A stretch of DNA of 64,000 bases from Saprospiraceae bacterium (GTDB lineage: Bacteria; Bacteroidota; Bacteroidia; Chitinophagales; Saprospiraceae), in contig JAHDFP010000013.1 of the NCBI GenBank assembly GCA_020628095.1, positions 56,340-120,339 of the forward strand. The letters are read 5' to 3'. Shown here in pieces: positions 34,683-43,277 of this stretch. The notes under the pieces were generated by a model. The model was not told the origin of the DNA, ran no database searches, and saw only the letters and a program-made list of their open reading frames with translations. The translations under genes were made by a program, and so were the position numbers. The stretch's first letter is position 1. Every line of letters begins with the position of its first letter.

Positions 34683-36140
34683 TTATCTATTATAAGTTTC
34701 AGTTGACAGCTGTAATTTGGATAAATCTGTCATAAATCGATGTTCATGCATAAAAGGTAAATCTGTAACCAGACCATCTCCATTAAAGTCATAAGTAGGA
34801 TGAAACAATCTATCTGGATCTGACACAGCCCCCCAAGACTCGCTTAATCTATGAGTAGAACAAGAATGAAGTTGAATAGCACTATTCTTGAATTGCTCTA
34901 TAGAGTCATATGATTTCCCATACGATGGATCGTAGAACTTACCCATAAAATCAAGATAAACTAAGCAATGCTCATTAAACCAAGACTCTGGGTTAGCAGC
35001 ACTCTGTCCTATCAGACCTCTTTCATCTTGTATCTCAGTATAATAAAGCTCATAATAAAAGCGCGTACCAACTTGCTTAACGACCTCATCCGTTTCCGTA
35101 TTACATACTATTGTATACGAATCGGAACCATAATCACACAATGTATTGCTTGTGTTAAAGTTCCTCCATGGATTCTCTAATAATTTCCACTTGTGAATAA
35201 GAAAATTACCTCCTGGTGGAGCTCTCACCAAAACAATGTCATTAGCCTGATCTATCCCATGAATCTTAAGTGCATCAATTAGTAACGAACACCAACTATA
35301 GCACGCTCCGTCTTTATGCAATAATAAAAAACCCGTAGTGGTAGAGTTATAACCCAAATTCCAGGTATTGTAATAATAGAGCAATTCTCCATGGGCGTTT
35401 CTTACTTTATTATCAGTAAAATCACTCCAAATTGCATTTAATATATCCACTTTGTTATTCTTTAAATCTGCATTCTTGCAAGTAATATGCAGCAAACTTT
35501 CGAACCACTCGTATCCGATTCCATCTCTATATTGTATAGAAGTTCCCTCTTCTCCTGCAATTGGGTCTTCTGGGACATCATACGTGACGTATAACCTGTT
35601 TTCACTTTTATCAATCTCCTTCCATTCTAAACCGTCCAATGAAACCTGCCAACTTATGCTAAATTTTTCAAAGTATTTCACAATATTTTTGACAAAAATG
35701 CGGTCAGAATATGTCCAACTGTAAACTACTTGTCCAAACTCCGCTTTGACGGATTGTTTTTCGAATATTATTTGTCCAGATTCAATCGATGGACCCACCC
35801 CTCTAATAAAAAAGTTATCAGGGCAATCAGTTTGAAATTTGGCTAAAACTCTAGCTCTCGTACCACTTACATAAGCTACAGGTTTTTTTTCAGTTACGGT
35901 ACCTTCCATTCCTATTAAACAAATTGGTTTTATCTGAACGAAATGAGGGGCTAAATAATCAGCAGTAGAATCATCTTTTGTAATTGATATATAATTATCT
36001 CCTTTTATACCACCAAAGTGTACTTCTTGTAAACAATGATTGTAATCCCAGAAGTTATCGTTACAATGCAATTTCAAAGAATTAAAGCCATTAAATATAA
36101 GTTCAATACCTAATACTATTAATAATCTGTATTTCATCAT
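34683..36140 (-). CDS. secreted transglutaminase-like protein
   Basis: The 485-residue protein has a probable signal (MMKYRLLIVLGIELIFNGF). A papain/transglutaminase-like triad can be assembled: a cysteine in KDGACYSWCSLLIDALKIHGI (near 275-290), a histidine in WFNEHCLVYLDFMGKFYDPSYG (near 400-420) and the aspartate in DPSYG. The Cys-His-Asp order and spacing are those of transglutaminase-like proteins. The preceding N-terminal half is beta-rich and may bind substrate. The C-terminal FNGDGLVTDLPF resembles a calcium-binding turn. It could crosslink or cleave its co-operon secreted partners. The family assignment is from motif geometry only. Confidence 0.6.
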   Translation of the reverse strand: MMKYRLLIVLGIELIFNGFNSLKLHCNDNFWDYNHCLQEVHFGGIKGDNYISITKDDSTADYLAPHFVQIKPICLIGMEGTVTEKKPVAYVSGTRARVLAKFQTDCPDNFFIRGVGPSIESGQIIFEKQSVKAEFGQVVYSWTYSDRIFVKNIVKYFEKFSISWQVSLDGLEWKEIDKSENRLYVTYDVPEDPIAGEEGTSIQYRDGIGYEWFESLLHITCKNADLKNNKVDILNAIWSDFTDNKVRNAHGELLYYYNTWNLGYNSTTTGFLLLHKDGACYSWCSLLIDALKIHGIDQANDIVLVRAPPGGNFLIHKWKLLENPWRNFNTSNTLCDYGSDSYTIVCNTETDEVVKQVGTRFYYELYYTEIQDERGLIGQSAANPESWFNEHCLVYLDFMGKFYDPSYGKSYDSIEQFKNSAIQLHSCSTHRLSESWGAVSDPDRLFHPTYDFNGDGLVTDLPFMHEHRFMTDLSKLQLSTETYNR

Positions 36141-36334
36141 CAGGAATTCAGTTTAAAAATATATTCATTAAAAAGCCAGAATTAAATCTAATCTTCTTAT
36201 TGACAGCAACCTTATTAATGTATAGTTATAGAAGTCCGATGTGCTATTGTATCGAGCAAGAACATTAATGAAAGTTGTTCTCAAACATATAATGAAATAA
36301 CCAAAATGTCAATATTTCTAAAAAAAACTATTTT

Positions 36335-37090
36335 CTATTGCCCCTTACTCTCCTCCCATAACGCATCCATCTCCGCCAGACTCATCTCCGCCAGCGACTT
36401 AGGCGCATTGTCCTCGATATACTCAAATCGTTTTTTAAATTTCTTATTGACCTTATCTAAGGCCGCCTCAGGGTCTAAATCAAGGAAGCGCGCATAATTA
36501 ATCAAGGCAAATAATAGGTCGCCAAATTCTTCTTCTACCCTATCAGGAGATTCGTTTTGGATGGCGTCCTTGAGTTCTTGGGTTTCTTCTTCTACTTTTT
36601 CCCAGACTTGATCTATATGATCCCACTCAAAGCCCACGGTCGCCGTTTTTTCTTGCAAGCGATACGCTTTGACCATCGCAGGTAAGGCTTTGGGGACACC
36701 TTGTAAGACTGATTTTTTGCCCTCTGATAACTTGATCTGTTCCCAGTTCTTTTTGACCTCCGCGTCAGAGCTGACTTTGGTGTCTCCGTAGATGTGGGGG
36801 TGTCTCTTGATAAGTTTGTCACAGATCGCATTGAGGGCTTCGTCTAGTGTGAATGCGCCTTTTTCTGTGCCTATTTTGGCATAGAAAACCAGATGCAGGA
36901 AGATGTCGCCTATTTCTTCTTTGATACCAGGGTAATCATCATCAGAGATGGCATCGACCAGCTCATACATTTCCTCTATGGTCAGCTTTCTGAGGGTATG
37001 GATAGTTTGCTTTTTGTCCCAGGGACATTGCTCGCGTAGCTCATCCATTATCTTGACCAACCTCATAAATGCTTTTGCTCGGACATCCAT
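36335..37090 (-). CDS. mazG: nucleoside triphosphate pyrophosphohydrolase MazG
   Basis: The start MDVRAKAFMRLVKIMDELREQCPWD at 37090 is preferred over the upstream extension, which is atypical sequence running to 37144. The two tandem MazG domains are visible: residues about 10-120 with the metal motif EEMYELVDAI / EEIGDIFLHLVFYA, and about 140-240 with EEETQELKDAI / EEFGDLLFALINYARFL. The enzyme hydrolyses NTPs to NMP plus PPi and helps remove abnormal nucleotides. It is divergent from the small membrane gene at 37144. The upstream gap to the secreted-gene operon (36141-36334) has no gene. Confidence 0.95.
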   Translation of the reverse strand: MDVRAKAFMRLVKIMDELREQCPWDKKQTIHTLRKLTIEEMYELVDAISDDDYPGIKEEIGDIFLHLVFYAKIGTEKGAFTLDEALNAICDKLIKRHPHIYGDTKVSSDAEVKKNWEQIKLSEGKKSVLQGVPKALPAMVKAYRLQEKTATVGFEWDHIDQVWEKVEEETQELKDAIQNESPDRVEEEFGDLLFALINYARFLDLDPEAALDKVNKKFKKRFEYIEDNAPKSLAEMSLAEMDALWEESKGQ

Positions 37091-37143
37091 CTTAAACCAA
37101 TTAAAGTATCTTAGCGTTTTAGGTAATAAAGTACAATAATACA

Positions 37144-37344
37144 ATGAACAGCCTACTTTCTACATTCATCATCATATTTTCGGTTTTTTTGATCTGCTTT
37201 GCATTGATTAACATAAGGCAGTTGTTTACGGGCAAGGAGTTCCGAGGGACTTGTGCGACTAATAATCCGATGATCAAAAACCAACTTGGCGATTGCACCG
37301 TCTGCGGTAAAAAGCCAGAGGAAGAATGCAAAATGCCAGCCTAA
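37144..37344 (+). CDS. small cysteine-rich membrane protein (NqrM-like)
   Basis: The 66-residue protein has one membrane helix (about 5-25) and a cysteine-containing tail: GTCATNNPM, GDCTVCGKK and EECKMPA. The arrangement resembles NqrM, the small protein (DUF539) involved in maturation of the Na+-translocating NADH:quinone reductase. No nqr genes lie nearby, and the tail differs from that group, so it may be another member of the Bacteroidota membrane-or-secreted small proteins. Four spaced cysteines suggest metal binding. Confidence 0.65.
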   Translation: MNSLLSTFIIIFSVFLICFALINIRQLFTGKEFRGTCATNNPMIKNQLGDCTVCGKKPEEECKMPA

Positions 37345-37386
37345 AAAACCACTACATTATATCTTAAGTTATCAGCTAATCAGATC

Positions 37387-39900
37387 ATGTCTATATATAA
37401 TAAATTTTTAATCTTACTTCTTTCCATAGTATTTCATAAGACCTTGTCTGCGCAGGGATCGGTCAAGCAACTTGATGCCTCGGAGATATACGAGGAATTA
37501 GAGAAATTTAATTTTCTAGGGACGGCACTCTATGTCGCGGCACACCCCGATGACGAGAATACGAGACTTATCTCATACCTGTCTAACGGATTACATGCTC
37601 GCACGGCTTACCTCTCGCTGACTCGCGGCGACGGTGGACAAAATCTGATCGGCACAGAAATCCGAGAGCTATTAGGCGTACTGAGGAGTCAAGAGCTACA
37701 GATGGCAAGAGCTACCGATGGTGGACAACAATTTTTTACCAGAGCTAATGACTTTGGCTACTCTAAGCATCCTGACGAAACGCTAAAAATCTGGAACAAA
37801 GACAAGGTCATGGAAGACATCCTCTATGTCATACGCACATTCAAACCTGATATTATAGTCAATAGATTTGACCATAGGACGCCGGGTCGGACACACGGAC
37901 ATCATACCAGCTCAGCCATGTTATCTATGGAGGCTTTCGATCTATCTAATGACCCGACGGTGTATCCTAATCAAGCTAAAGAATACGGCACATGGCAACC
38001 GACCCGATTATTTATGAATACCTCTTGGTGGTTTTATGGAGGTCGCGACAAATTTGCGGAAGCTGACAAAAGTCATCTAGTGCCTGTCGATGCAGGTGTC
38101 TATTACCCCAGCCGAGGCATCTCTAATAACGAAATTGCATCCTTAGCCAGAAGTAAGCACCGCTCACAGGGATTCGGTAGTGCAGGTGGCAGAGGTAGCC
38201 AAATGGAATGGTTAGAACCGCTCAAAGGAGAAGAACTAAATGGGAGTAAAGACCTATTCGATGGTGTCAATACAAGTTGGTCCAGAGTCAAAGGAGGTCA
38301 ACAGATCAAGGACAAGATGGCTGAGATATTAGAAACTTATGATTTCCGAAATCCTTCCAAGTCTGTTCCTGACCTATTAGCAGTACATGACCTACTCCAG
38401 AACATTCAAGACCCACATTGGAAACCTATAAAAGAAGAACATCTCAATAATATTATTGCCGCGTGCACAGGATTACACATCGAGGCTTCTGCGGAAGCAC
38501 AGCAAGCCACGACTGGAGATAGCACGGAAGTCACGGTAGAAGTGACTAATAGAAGCGATTACCATCTACAGTTGCAAAGCGTCCACGTCAATCAAAATCT
38601 CGTCACAGAAGAAAAACCTCTGGAGACTAATACGCAGAACAAGTGGTTCCATAAGGTTAATATCTCTGATGATCTAAAATTTTCTAATCCATACTGGTTG
38701 GATCAGAAGGGAGAGTTAGGCATCTATAGTGTAGAAGACCCACTACTAAGAACCACGCCACAGAGTCCTGGTGCCTTAAGCGCAACATTCAATATTCTAG
38801 TGGAAGGTCGCCTGATAGAGATCACTAAAGAAGTCAATTACAGATATGTTGATCCAGCACAAGGAGAGATTAGGCAACCTTTCGTGGTGATACCACCTGC
38901 GACACTGAGTTTTGACAAGGAGATGTACTTATTTGCTAATGACGACGCACAATCTCTTACCGTTAATGTCCGCGCAGGTAAAGATGCCTTGCAAGGAACG
39001 TTGACGCTGGAAGTGCCTGACGGATGGTCTGTCGCGCCGCAATCCGTAGAAGTGGACGTGGCGATCCGATCACAAGAAAAGGGTTTCGCTTTCGAGCTTA
39101 AGCCTCCTAAGTCTGTATCAGAATCTTATATCAAAGCCTCCATCGTCGTAGATGGAAATAGCCACAACAAAAATCTAATCAACATAGATTACGATCACAT
39201 ACCATTACAGACCATTCTCCTACCCTCAGAATCAAAGATCGTCAAAGTCCCGATGCAAAAAGGCGGACAGAATATAGGATATCTAATGGGTGCAGGAGAT
39301 AAGATGCCTGAGTGCCTGACTAATGTAGGATATAATATCAGCCTATTAGAAGTGGATGCTCTGACGACGACTAATCTGGATCAGTATGATGCCGTCGTCA
39401 TCGGTATACGCGCCTATAACACGCTGAGCAAACTAAAATTATACAACGCGGCACTATTCGATTATGCAGAAAGAGGGGGCACGCTTATCACACAGTATAA
39501 CACATCTAGGAGGCTTAACTTTGAGCATCTGTCACCCTACCCTCTTAAGCTATCACGTAAGAGAGTAACGGACGAATATGCGGAGATCAGAATAATTAAC
39601 CCAGAACATAAAGTCATGAATACACCGAATAAAATAACATCGGCTGACTTTGATAATTGGGTACAAGAAAGGGGATTATATTTTCCAGAAGAATGGGACG
39701 AAAAATACGAACCCATTATCTCTTGCAATGACAAAGGCGAAGACCCACTTGACGGGAGTTTGCTTATTGCAGAACATGGCAATGGGCACATTGTGTATTC
39801 TTCTATATCATGGTTTAGGCAATTACCAGCAGGGGTACCTGGGGCTTATAGAATCTTTGCGAACATGCTCGCCTTGTCCAGCGATAATAAGAGACCATAA
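37387..39900 (+). CDS. PIG-L family deacetylase, long secreted form
   Basis: The 837-residue protein starts with a signal peptide (1-22). Its N-terminal PIG-L domain (about 40-280) has the zinc motif AHPDDE (52-57) and the matching HGHHTSS near 177, with RGDGGQN and NRFDHR in between. This is the LmbE-like fold that removes N-acetyl groups from GlcNAc-type substrates. The rest (300-837) is beta-sandwich and a glutamine-amidotransferase-like end, common in Bacteroidota PIG-L proteins. It should act in the periplasm. The stop codon overlaps the ATG of the following small membrane protein (TAATG), and a sodium/solute symporter follows, so uptake and deacetylation may be linked. Confidence 0.92.
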   Translation: MSIYNKFLILLLSIVFHKTLSAQGSVKQLDASEIYEELEKFNFLGTALYVAAHPDDENTRLISYLSNGLHARTAYLSLTRGDGGQNLIGTEIRELLGVLRSQELQMARATDGGQQFFTRANDFGYSKHPDETLKIWNKDKVMEDILYVIRTFKPDIIVNRFDHRTPGRTHGHHTSSAMLSMEAFDLSNDPTVYPNQAKEYGTWQPTRLFMNTSWWFYGGRDKFAEADKSHLVPVDAGVYYPSRGISNNEIASLARSKHRSQGFGSAGGRGSQMEWLEPLKGEELNGSKDLFDGVNTSWSRVKGGQQIKDKMAEILETYDFRNPSKSVPDLLAVHDLLQNIQDPHWKPIKEEHLNNIIAACTGLHIEASAEAQQATTGDSTEVTVEVTNRSDYHLQLQSVHVNQNLVTEEKPLETNTQNKWFHKVNISDDLKFSNPYWLDQKGELGIYSVEDPLLRTTPQSPGALSATFNILVEGRLIEITKEVNYRYVDPAQGEIRQPFVVIPPATLSFDKEMYLFANDDAQSLTVNVRAGKDALQGTLTLEVPDGWSVAPQSVEVDVAIRSQEKGFAFELKPPKSVSESYIKASIVVDGNSHNKNLINIDYDHIPLQTILLPSESKIVKVPMQKGGQNIGYLMGAGDKMPECLTNVGYNISLLEVDALTTTNLDQYDAVVIGIRAYNTLSKLKLYNAALFDYAERGGTLITQYNTSRRLNFEHLSPYPLKLSRKRVTDEYAEIRIINPEHKVMNTPNKITSADFDNWVQERGLYFPEEWDEKYEPIISCNDKGEDPLDGSLLIAEHGNGHIVYSSISWFRQLPAGVPGAYRIFANMLALSSDNKRP

Positions 39901-40034
39901 TGTCAGATGTAGTAAAGAATACGACGGATGACTCTTGCCCTGTATTCCGGTCTTGGAACACTTGGTATATTCTCGTGATCGTAGTCAATATCTTGGTTGT
40001 GCTTACTATTTACCTTTACTTTAATTCACTCTAG
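39900..40034 (+). CDS. small membrane protein between PIG-L and symporter genes
   Basis: The ATG overlaps the PIG-L stop codon (TAATG) and opens a 44-codon frame ending at TAG 40032-40034: MSDVVKNTTDDSCPVF, a tryptophan-rich turn, a single hydrophobic helix (about 22-40) and a short tail. The translational coupling and the clean membrane helix support a real gene. It overlaps the extended 5' end of the symporter frame but not its likely TTG start at 40039. It resembles the tiny helper subunits that precede some SSS-family transporters, but that link is not proven. Confidence 0.6.
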   Translation: MSDVVKNTTDDSCPVFRSWNTWYILVIVVNILVVLTIYLYFNSL

Positions 40035-41730
40035 CCTCTTGAATAATATAGATTGGATAGTACTATTTTCTACAGTGACCATTATTGTGGGTTACGGGAT
40101 ATGGAAAACACGCGGGAGTAAAAATATAGAAGGCTACCTACTCGGTGGTAACGAGGCCAAATGGTGGACAGTCGGATTGTCCGTCATGGCAACGCAGGCA
40201 TCCGCTATCACTTTTCTATCTACGCCTGGGCAGGCTTATCATGATGGAATGGGTTTCGCCCAGTTCTATCTAATGTTGCCCGTCGCGATGATAATAATCT
40301 GTATTACGTTCATTCCCCTTTATTATAAAATGAAGGTCTATACGGCGTATGAGTTTCTTGAGGGCCGATTTGATCTCAAGACACGATCACTGACCTCATT
40401 TCTATTTTTGGTACAACGTGGGTTAGCGACGGGTATAACCATCTATGCGCCAGCGATTATACTGAGTTCTGTGCTCGGCTGGAATCTCAAAATGACAACG
40501 ATAGCCACTGGCGTCATCGCCATCTTATACACAGTATCAGGAGGTACTAAGGCCGTCCACGTTACGCACCGTCATCAGATGACAGTCATCTTACTGAGTC
40601 TATTCGTCATTTTCTTTTTGCTTATCAATAATATTACGGAGACCTATAGTCTGAAAGAAAACCTCCTCATCGCCAAAGCCAATGAGAAACTCAACGTACT
40701 TAATTTCGAGTTTGACCTGAGCGAACGGTATAATATATGGACCAGTATGGCGGCCATATTTTTGTTCCTCTCCTACTTCGGTACAGACCAATCACAGGTA
40801 CAGCGTTACATCTCAGGACGATCTATAAGAGAAAGTAGATTAGGTCTGATTATGAATGGTATGATGAAAGTACCATTGCAGTTTTTCATTTTGTTTTTAG
40901 GCGTCTTGGTCTTTTTGTTTTATCAGATACATGATGCTCCCATATTCTTTAATCAAAATGTTGTCGAGCAAGTCAGGGCCTCTGACTATCAGAGTGATTT
41001 TAATAATTTAGAAAAAACATATACTGGCCTGCTGGCGGATAAGAAAGAGGCGCATGCCTCACTCATAAGTGCGCATCGCTCAGGCAATAAAACTTCGTAC
41101 CAAGAAGCATCACAGTCCATAAAAAGTATAAGAACCCAAGAAAAAGAACTGAGAAAAAATGTACGCGGTCTTATAGAGAAAGCAGACAGCACTCTGGAAA
41201 CCAATGACAAAGATTATGTATTCATAAGTTATATACTGGAGCATCTGCCTAATGGCTTGATTGGCTTGTTATTGGCGGTTATATTTTTTGCGGCGATGTC
41301 GTCCACTTCTTCAGAGCTCAATGCTCTAGCCTCTACGACCACTGTAGATATCTATAAAAGAATCATCAATCAACAAGGCAGCGAAGAACACTACCTCAAA
41401 GCCTCTAAGATGCTTACTCTGTTTTGGGGAGTTGTTGCCATCCTATTTGCATCCTTTGCGGCATTACATGAAAACCTCATACAATTCGTCAATATCATAG
41501 GCTCCATATTCTATGGGACGATACTCGGTATCTTCTTAGTTGCTTTTTATATCAAGGAAGTCCAAGCTCGTGCCGTTTTCATAGCTGGTGTTATCGCGCA
41601 GCTACTTGTTATATGCATTTACTTTGCGGATATAGTGCCTTACCTGTGGCTTAACATTATCGGTGCTATGGCGGTGATTATAATGGCGGTAACTATAGAA
41701 AGGATCTCTCCGCATGCTACAAAAGAATAG
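39997..41730 (+). CDS. sodium:solute symporter (SSS) family transporter
   Basis: The 577-residue protein has 13 or so membrane helices and the SSS core: YGIWKTRGSKNIEGYLLGGN, WWTVGLSVMATQASAITFLS (sodium site), FIPLYYKMKVYTAYEFLEGRFD, SGGTKAVHVTHRHQM, GTDQSQVQRYISGRS. A hydrophilic insert at about 325-405 is typical of Bacteroidota members. The substrate could be a sugar, sialic acid or other organic solute. The frame starts at TTG 39997, but TTG 40039 (LNNIDWIVLFS) is as likely, since it avoids overlap with the small gene. The position behind the PIG-L deacetylase suggests a sugar-derived substrate; that is inference. Confidence 0.9.
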   Translation: MCLLFTFTLIHSSLLNNIDWIVLFSTVTIIVGYGIWKTRGSKNIEGYLLGGNEAKWWTVGLSVMATQASAITFLSTPGQAYHDGMGFAQFYLMLPVAMIIICITFIPLYYKMKVYTAYEFLEGRFDLKTRSLTSFLFLVQRGLATGITIYAPAIILSSVLGWNLKMTTIATGVIAILYTVSGGTKAVHVTHRHQMTVILLSLFVIFFLLINNITETYSLKENLLIAKANEKLNVLNFEFDLSERYNIWTSMAAIFLFLSYFGTDQSQVQRYISGRSIRESRLGLIMNGMMKVPLQFFILFLGVLVFLFYQIHDAPIFFNQNVVEQVRASDYQSDFNNLEKTYTGLLADKKEAHASLISAHRSGNKTSYQEASQSIKSIRTQEKELRKNVRGLIEKADSTLETNDKDYVFISYILEHLPNGLIGLLLAVIFFAAMSSTSSELNALASTTTVDIYKRIINQQGSEEHYLKASKMLTLFWGVVAILFASFAALHENLIQFVNIIGSIFYGTILGIFLVAFYIKEVQARAVFIAGVIAQLLVICIYFADIVPYLWLNIIGAMAVIIMAVTIERISPHATKE

Positions 41731-41808
41731 TTGTTATCTTAAGAAATTCTTAGACCCATAACTTAAGTTCATTTTTTTCAAACGCAAGAAGCCATATTCA
41801 GAGGTAGC

Positions 41809-42993
41809 CTAGAATCTTTCAACACTCTTTAGGTTATTATCCTCGACATATTTGATGACTTTCCCTGTTATGAAAAGATCTCTTTGCTCGCCTGTAGCAT
41901 CTGGCCAACTTCCTTTCTGCCTAAGAGTCCAATCCTTGTGATGATCATAACCTATGGGGTCTAATCTTATCATCTTTGTCATCTTAGAAGACAAGGCCTC
42001 TATGAGTTGATTTCCGAACGGAAAATCACATTTATAGATAACCCCCTCACTTGACTTAGAATATCTGTATCCACGCTTTTCATTCTTTAATTCTATAACA
42101 GAATCATCATCAAAGAGAAATGTCAGACTTGAATTTTCCTTAAGTACAATATGCTTATTGAGATAAGTTGCTTCTATATGATATAGACCATTCTCATAAT
42201 AAAATTTCAAATCAAAAAACCGCAACAATATTCCTCTATGAGCATATGACAGATCTATGGTTACTTCCTTAGTAATAGGGTCTTCTTTTAATAATACTTT
42301 ATGACTCTTAGGGTTATGGCTATCAGTTTGGTAAAAGAAATCATACTTGATTTCGTTTTCACCCCATACAGCTGAGGTGACTTTATCTATTTTTAACTGC
42401 TGTTCACTTTCACTAATCTCCCTAATTGCCATAATATATTGGCTCTTAGAAAAAGGATCATCTAGAATTTCTGCAGAACTTTTGATATCAATCAACTTAC
42501 AATCAAATGGCGCAGCTATATAATACTTCGCCACGCTTCCAGTACTAGAATAAACGAAAGTCGTATTGAAGAAAAACAAAATAGGTTCGCCTTTTCTAAA
42601 ATACTCACCCTTATAATACCTTATTTCGAAATTGTTATCTATAGAAAATTCTGCCGATAGTTGAGCAGGTATGGTGATATCCTCATCATCATATAAGTAC
42701 TCTGATATCTTTATCACGTGGGTATCTTCCTCTCCGACATATTTAGTAAGTCTATCTACATAGTTTTCTACATACGCCCTCCTCTCTTCTCGCCTTTTTG
42801 ATTCATTTATAAGATAAGCAATTGGCTTGACGATTAAATACTCAATCAAAAAGCGGATTGGAATAAACAGGACTACCATCACGAAGATAAAACCATAGAG
42901 CAGACCTCTAGAATCAGACTCTGATATTAATAAAAACCACAAAACAACCACAAGGGCTATAGTTATAAGCCTAGCAAACATCTTGGTATTCAT
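41809..42993 (-). CDS. hypothetical two-helix membrane protein
   Basis: The 394-residue protein has two membrane helices (about 7-25 and 32-52), a short coiled segment and then a large soluble part. The middle (about 130-185) contains KGEPILFFFN and AAPFDCKLIDIK, reminiscent of a biotinyl/lipoyl-like beta-hammerhead, but the modified lysine is absent. The C-terminal part is beta-rich and cytoplasmic or periplasmic. No family was recognised. The gene stands alone, convergent with the symporter gene and followed by about 280 bp without a gene up to the TonB receptor gene. Confidence 0.7.
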   Translation of the reverse strand: MNTKMFARLITIALVVVLWFLLISESDSRGLLYGFIFVMVVLFIPIRFLIEYLIVKPIAYLINESKRREERRAYVENYVDRLTKYVGEEDTHVIKISEYLYDDEDITIPAQLSAEFSIDNNFEIRYYKGEYFRKGEPILFFFNTTFVYSSTGSVAKYYIAAPFDCKLIDIKSSAEILDDPFSKSQYIMAIREISESEQQLKIDKVTSAVWGENEIKYDFFYQTDSHNPKSHKVLLKEDPITKEVTIDLSYAHRGILLRFFDLKFYYENGLYHIEATYLNKHIVLKENSSLTFLFDDDSVIELKNEKRGYRYSKSSEGVIYKCDFPFGNQLIEALSSKMTKMIRLDPIGYDHHKDWTLRQKGSWPDATGEQRDLFITGKVIKYVEDNNLKSVERF

Positions 42994-43277
42994 CTGAACT
43001 TTTATGATTTATATAAAAAATAGGATAACACCGTGTACTCTAAATTACAACTTATTGCCATGACTCTACCAGTGTAGAGAAAAGTTAAGACATATACTAG
43101 CTTATCGTAAGTCCTGAAAGAAGAAGAAATCCAACTTAAGATACATGTATACCACTTCGATACGAAGAAGGAGCTACACCCATTAGGTTAATAGACAACA
43201 GGAGCGTGTTGTTATACTCCTTTCTAACCCAAAATAATTCTCAAAACACCGCCTACATCCATTACGTAATGCAGAGA

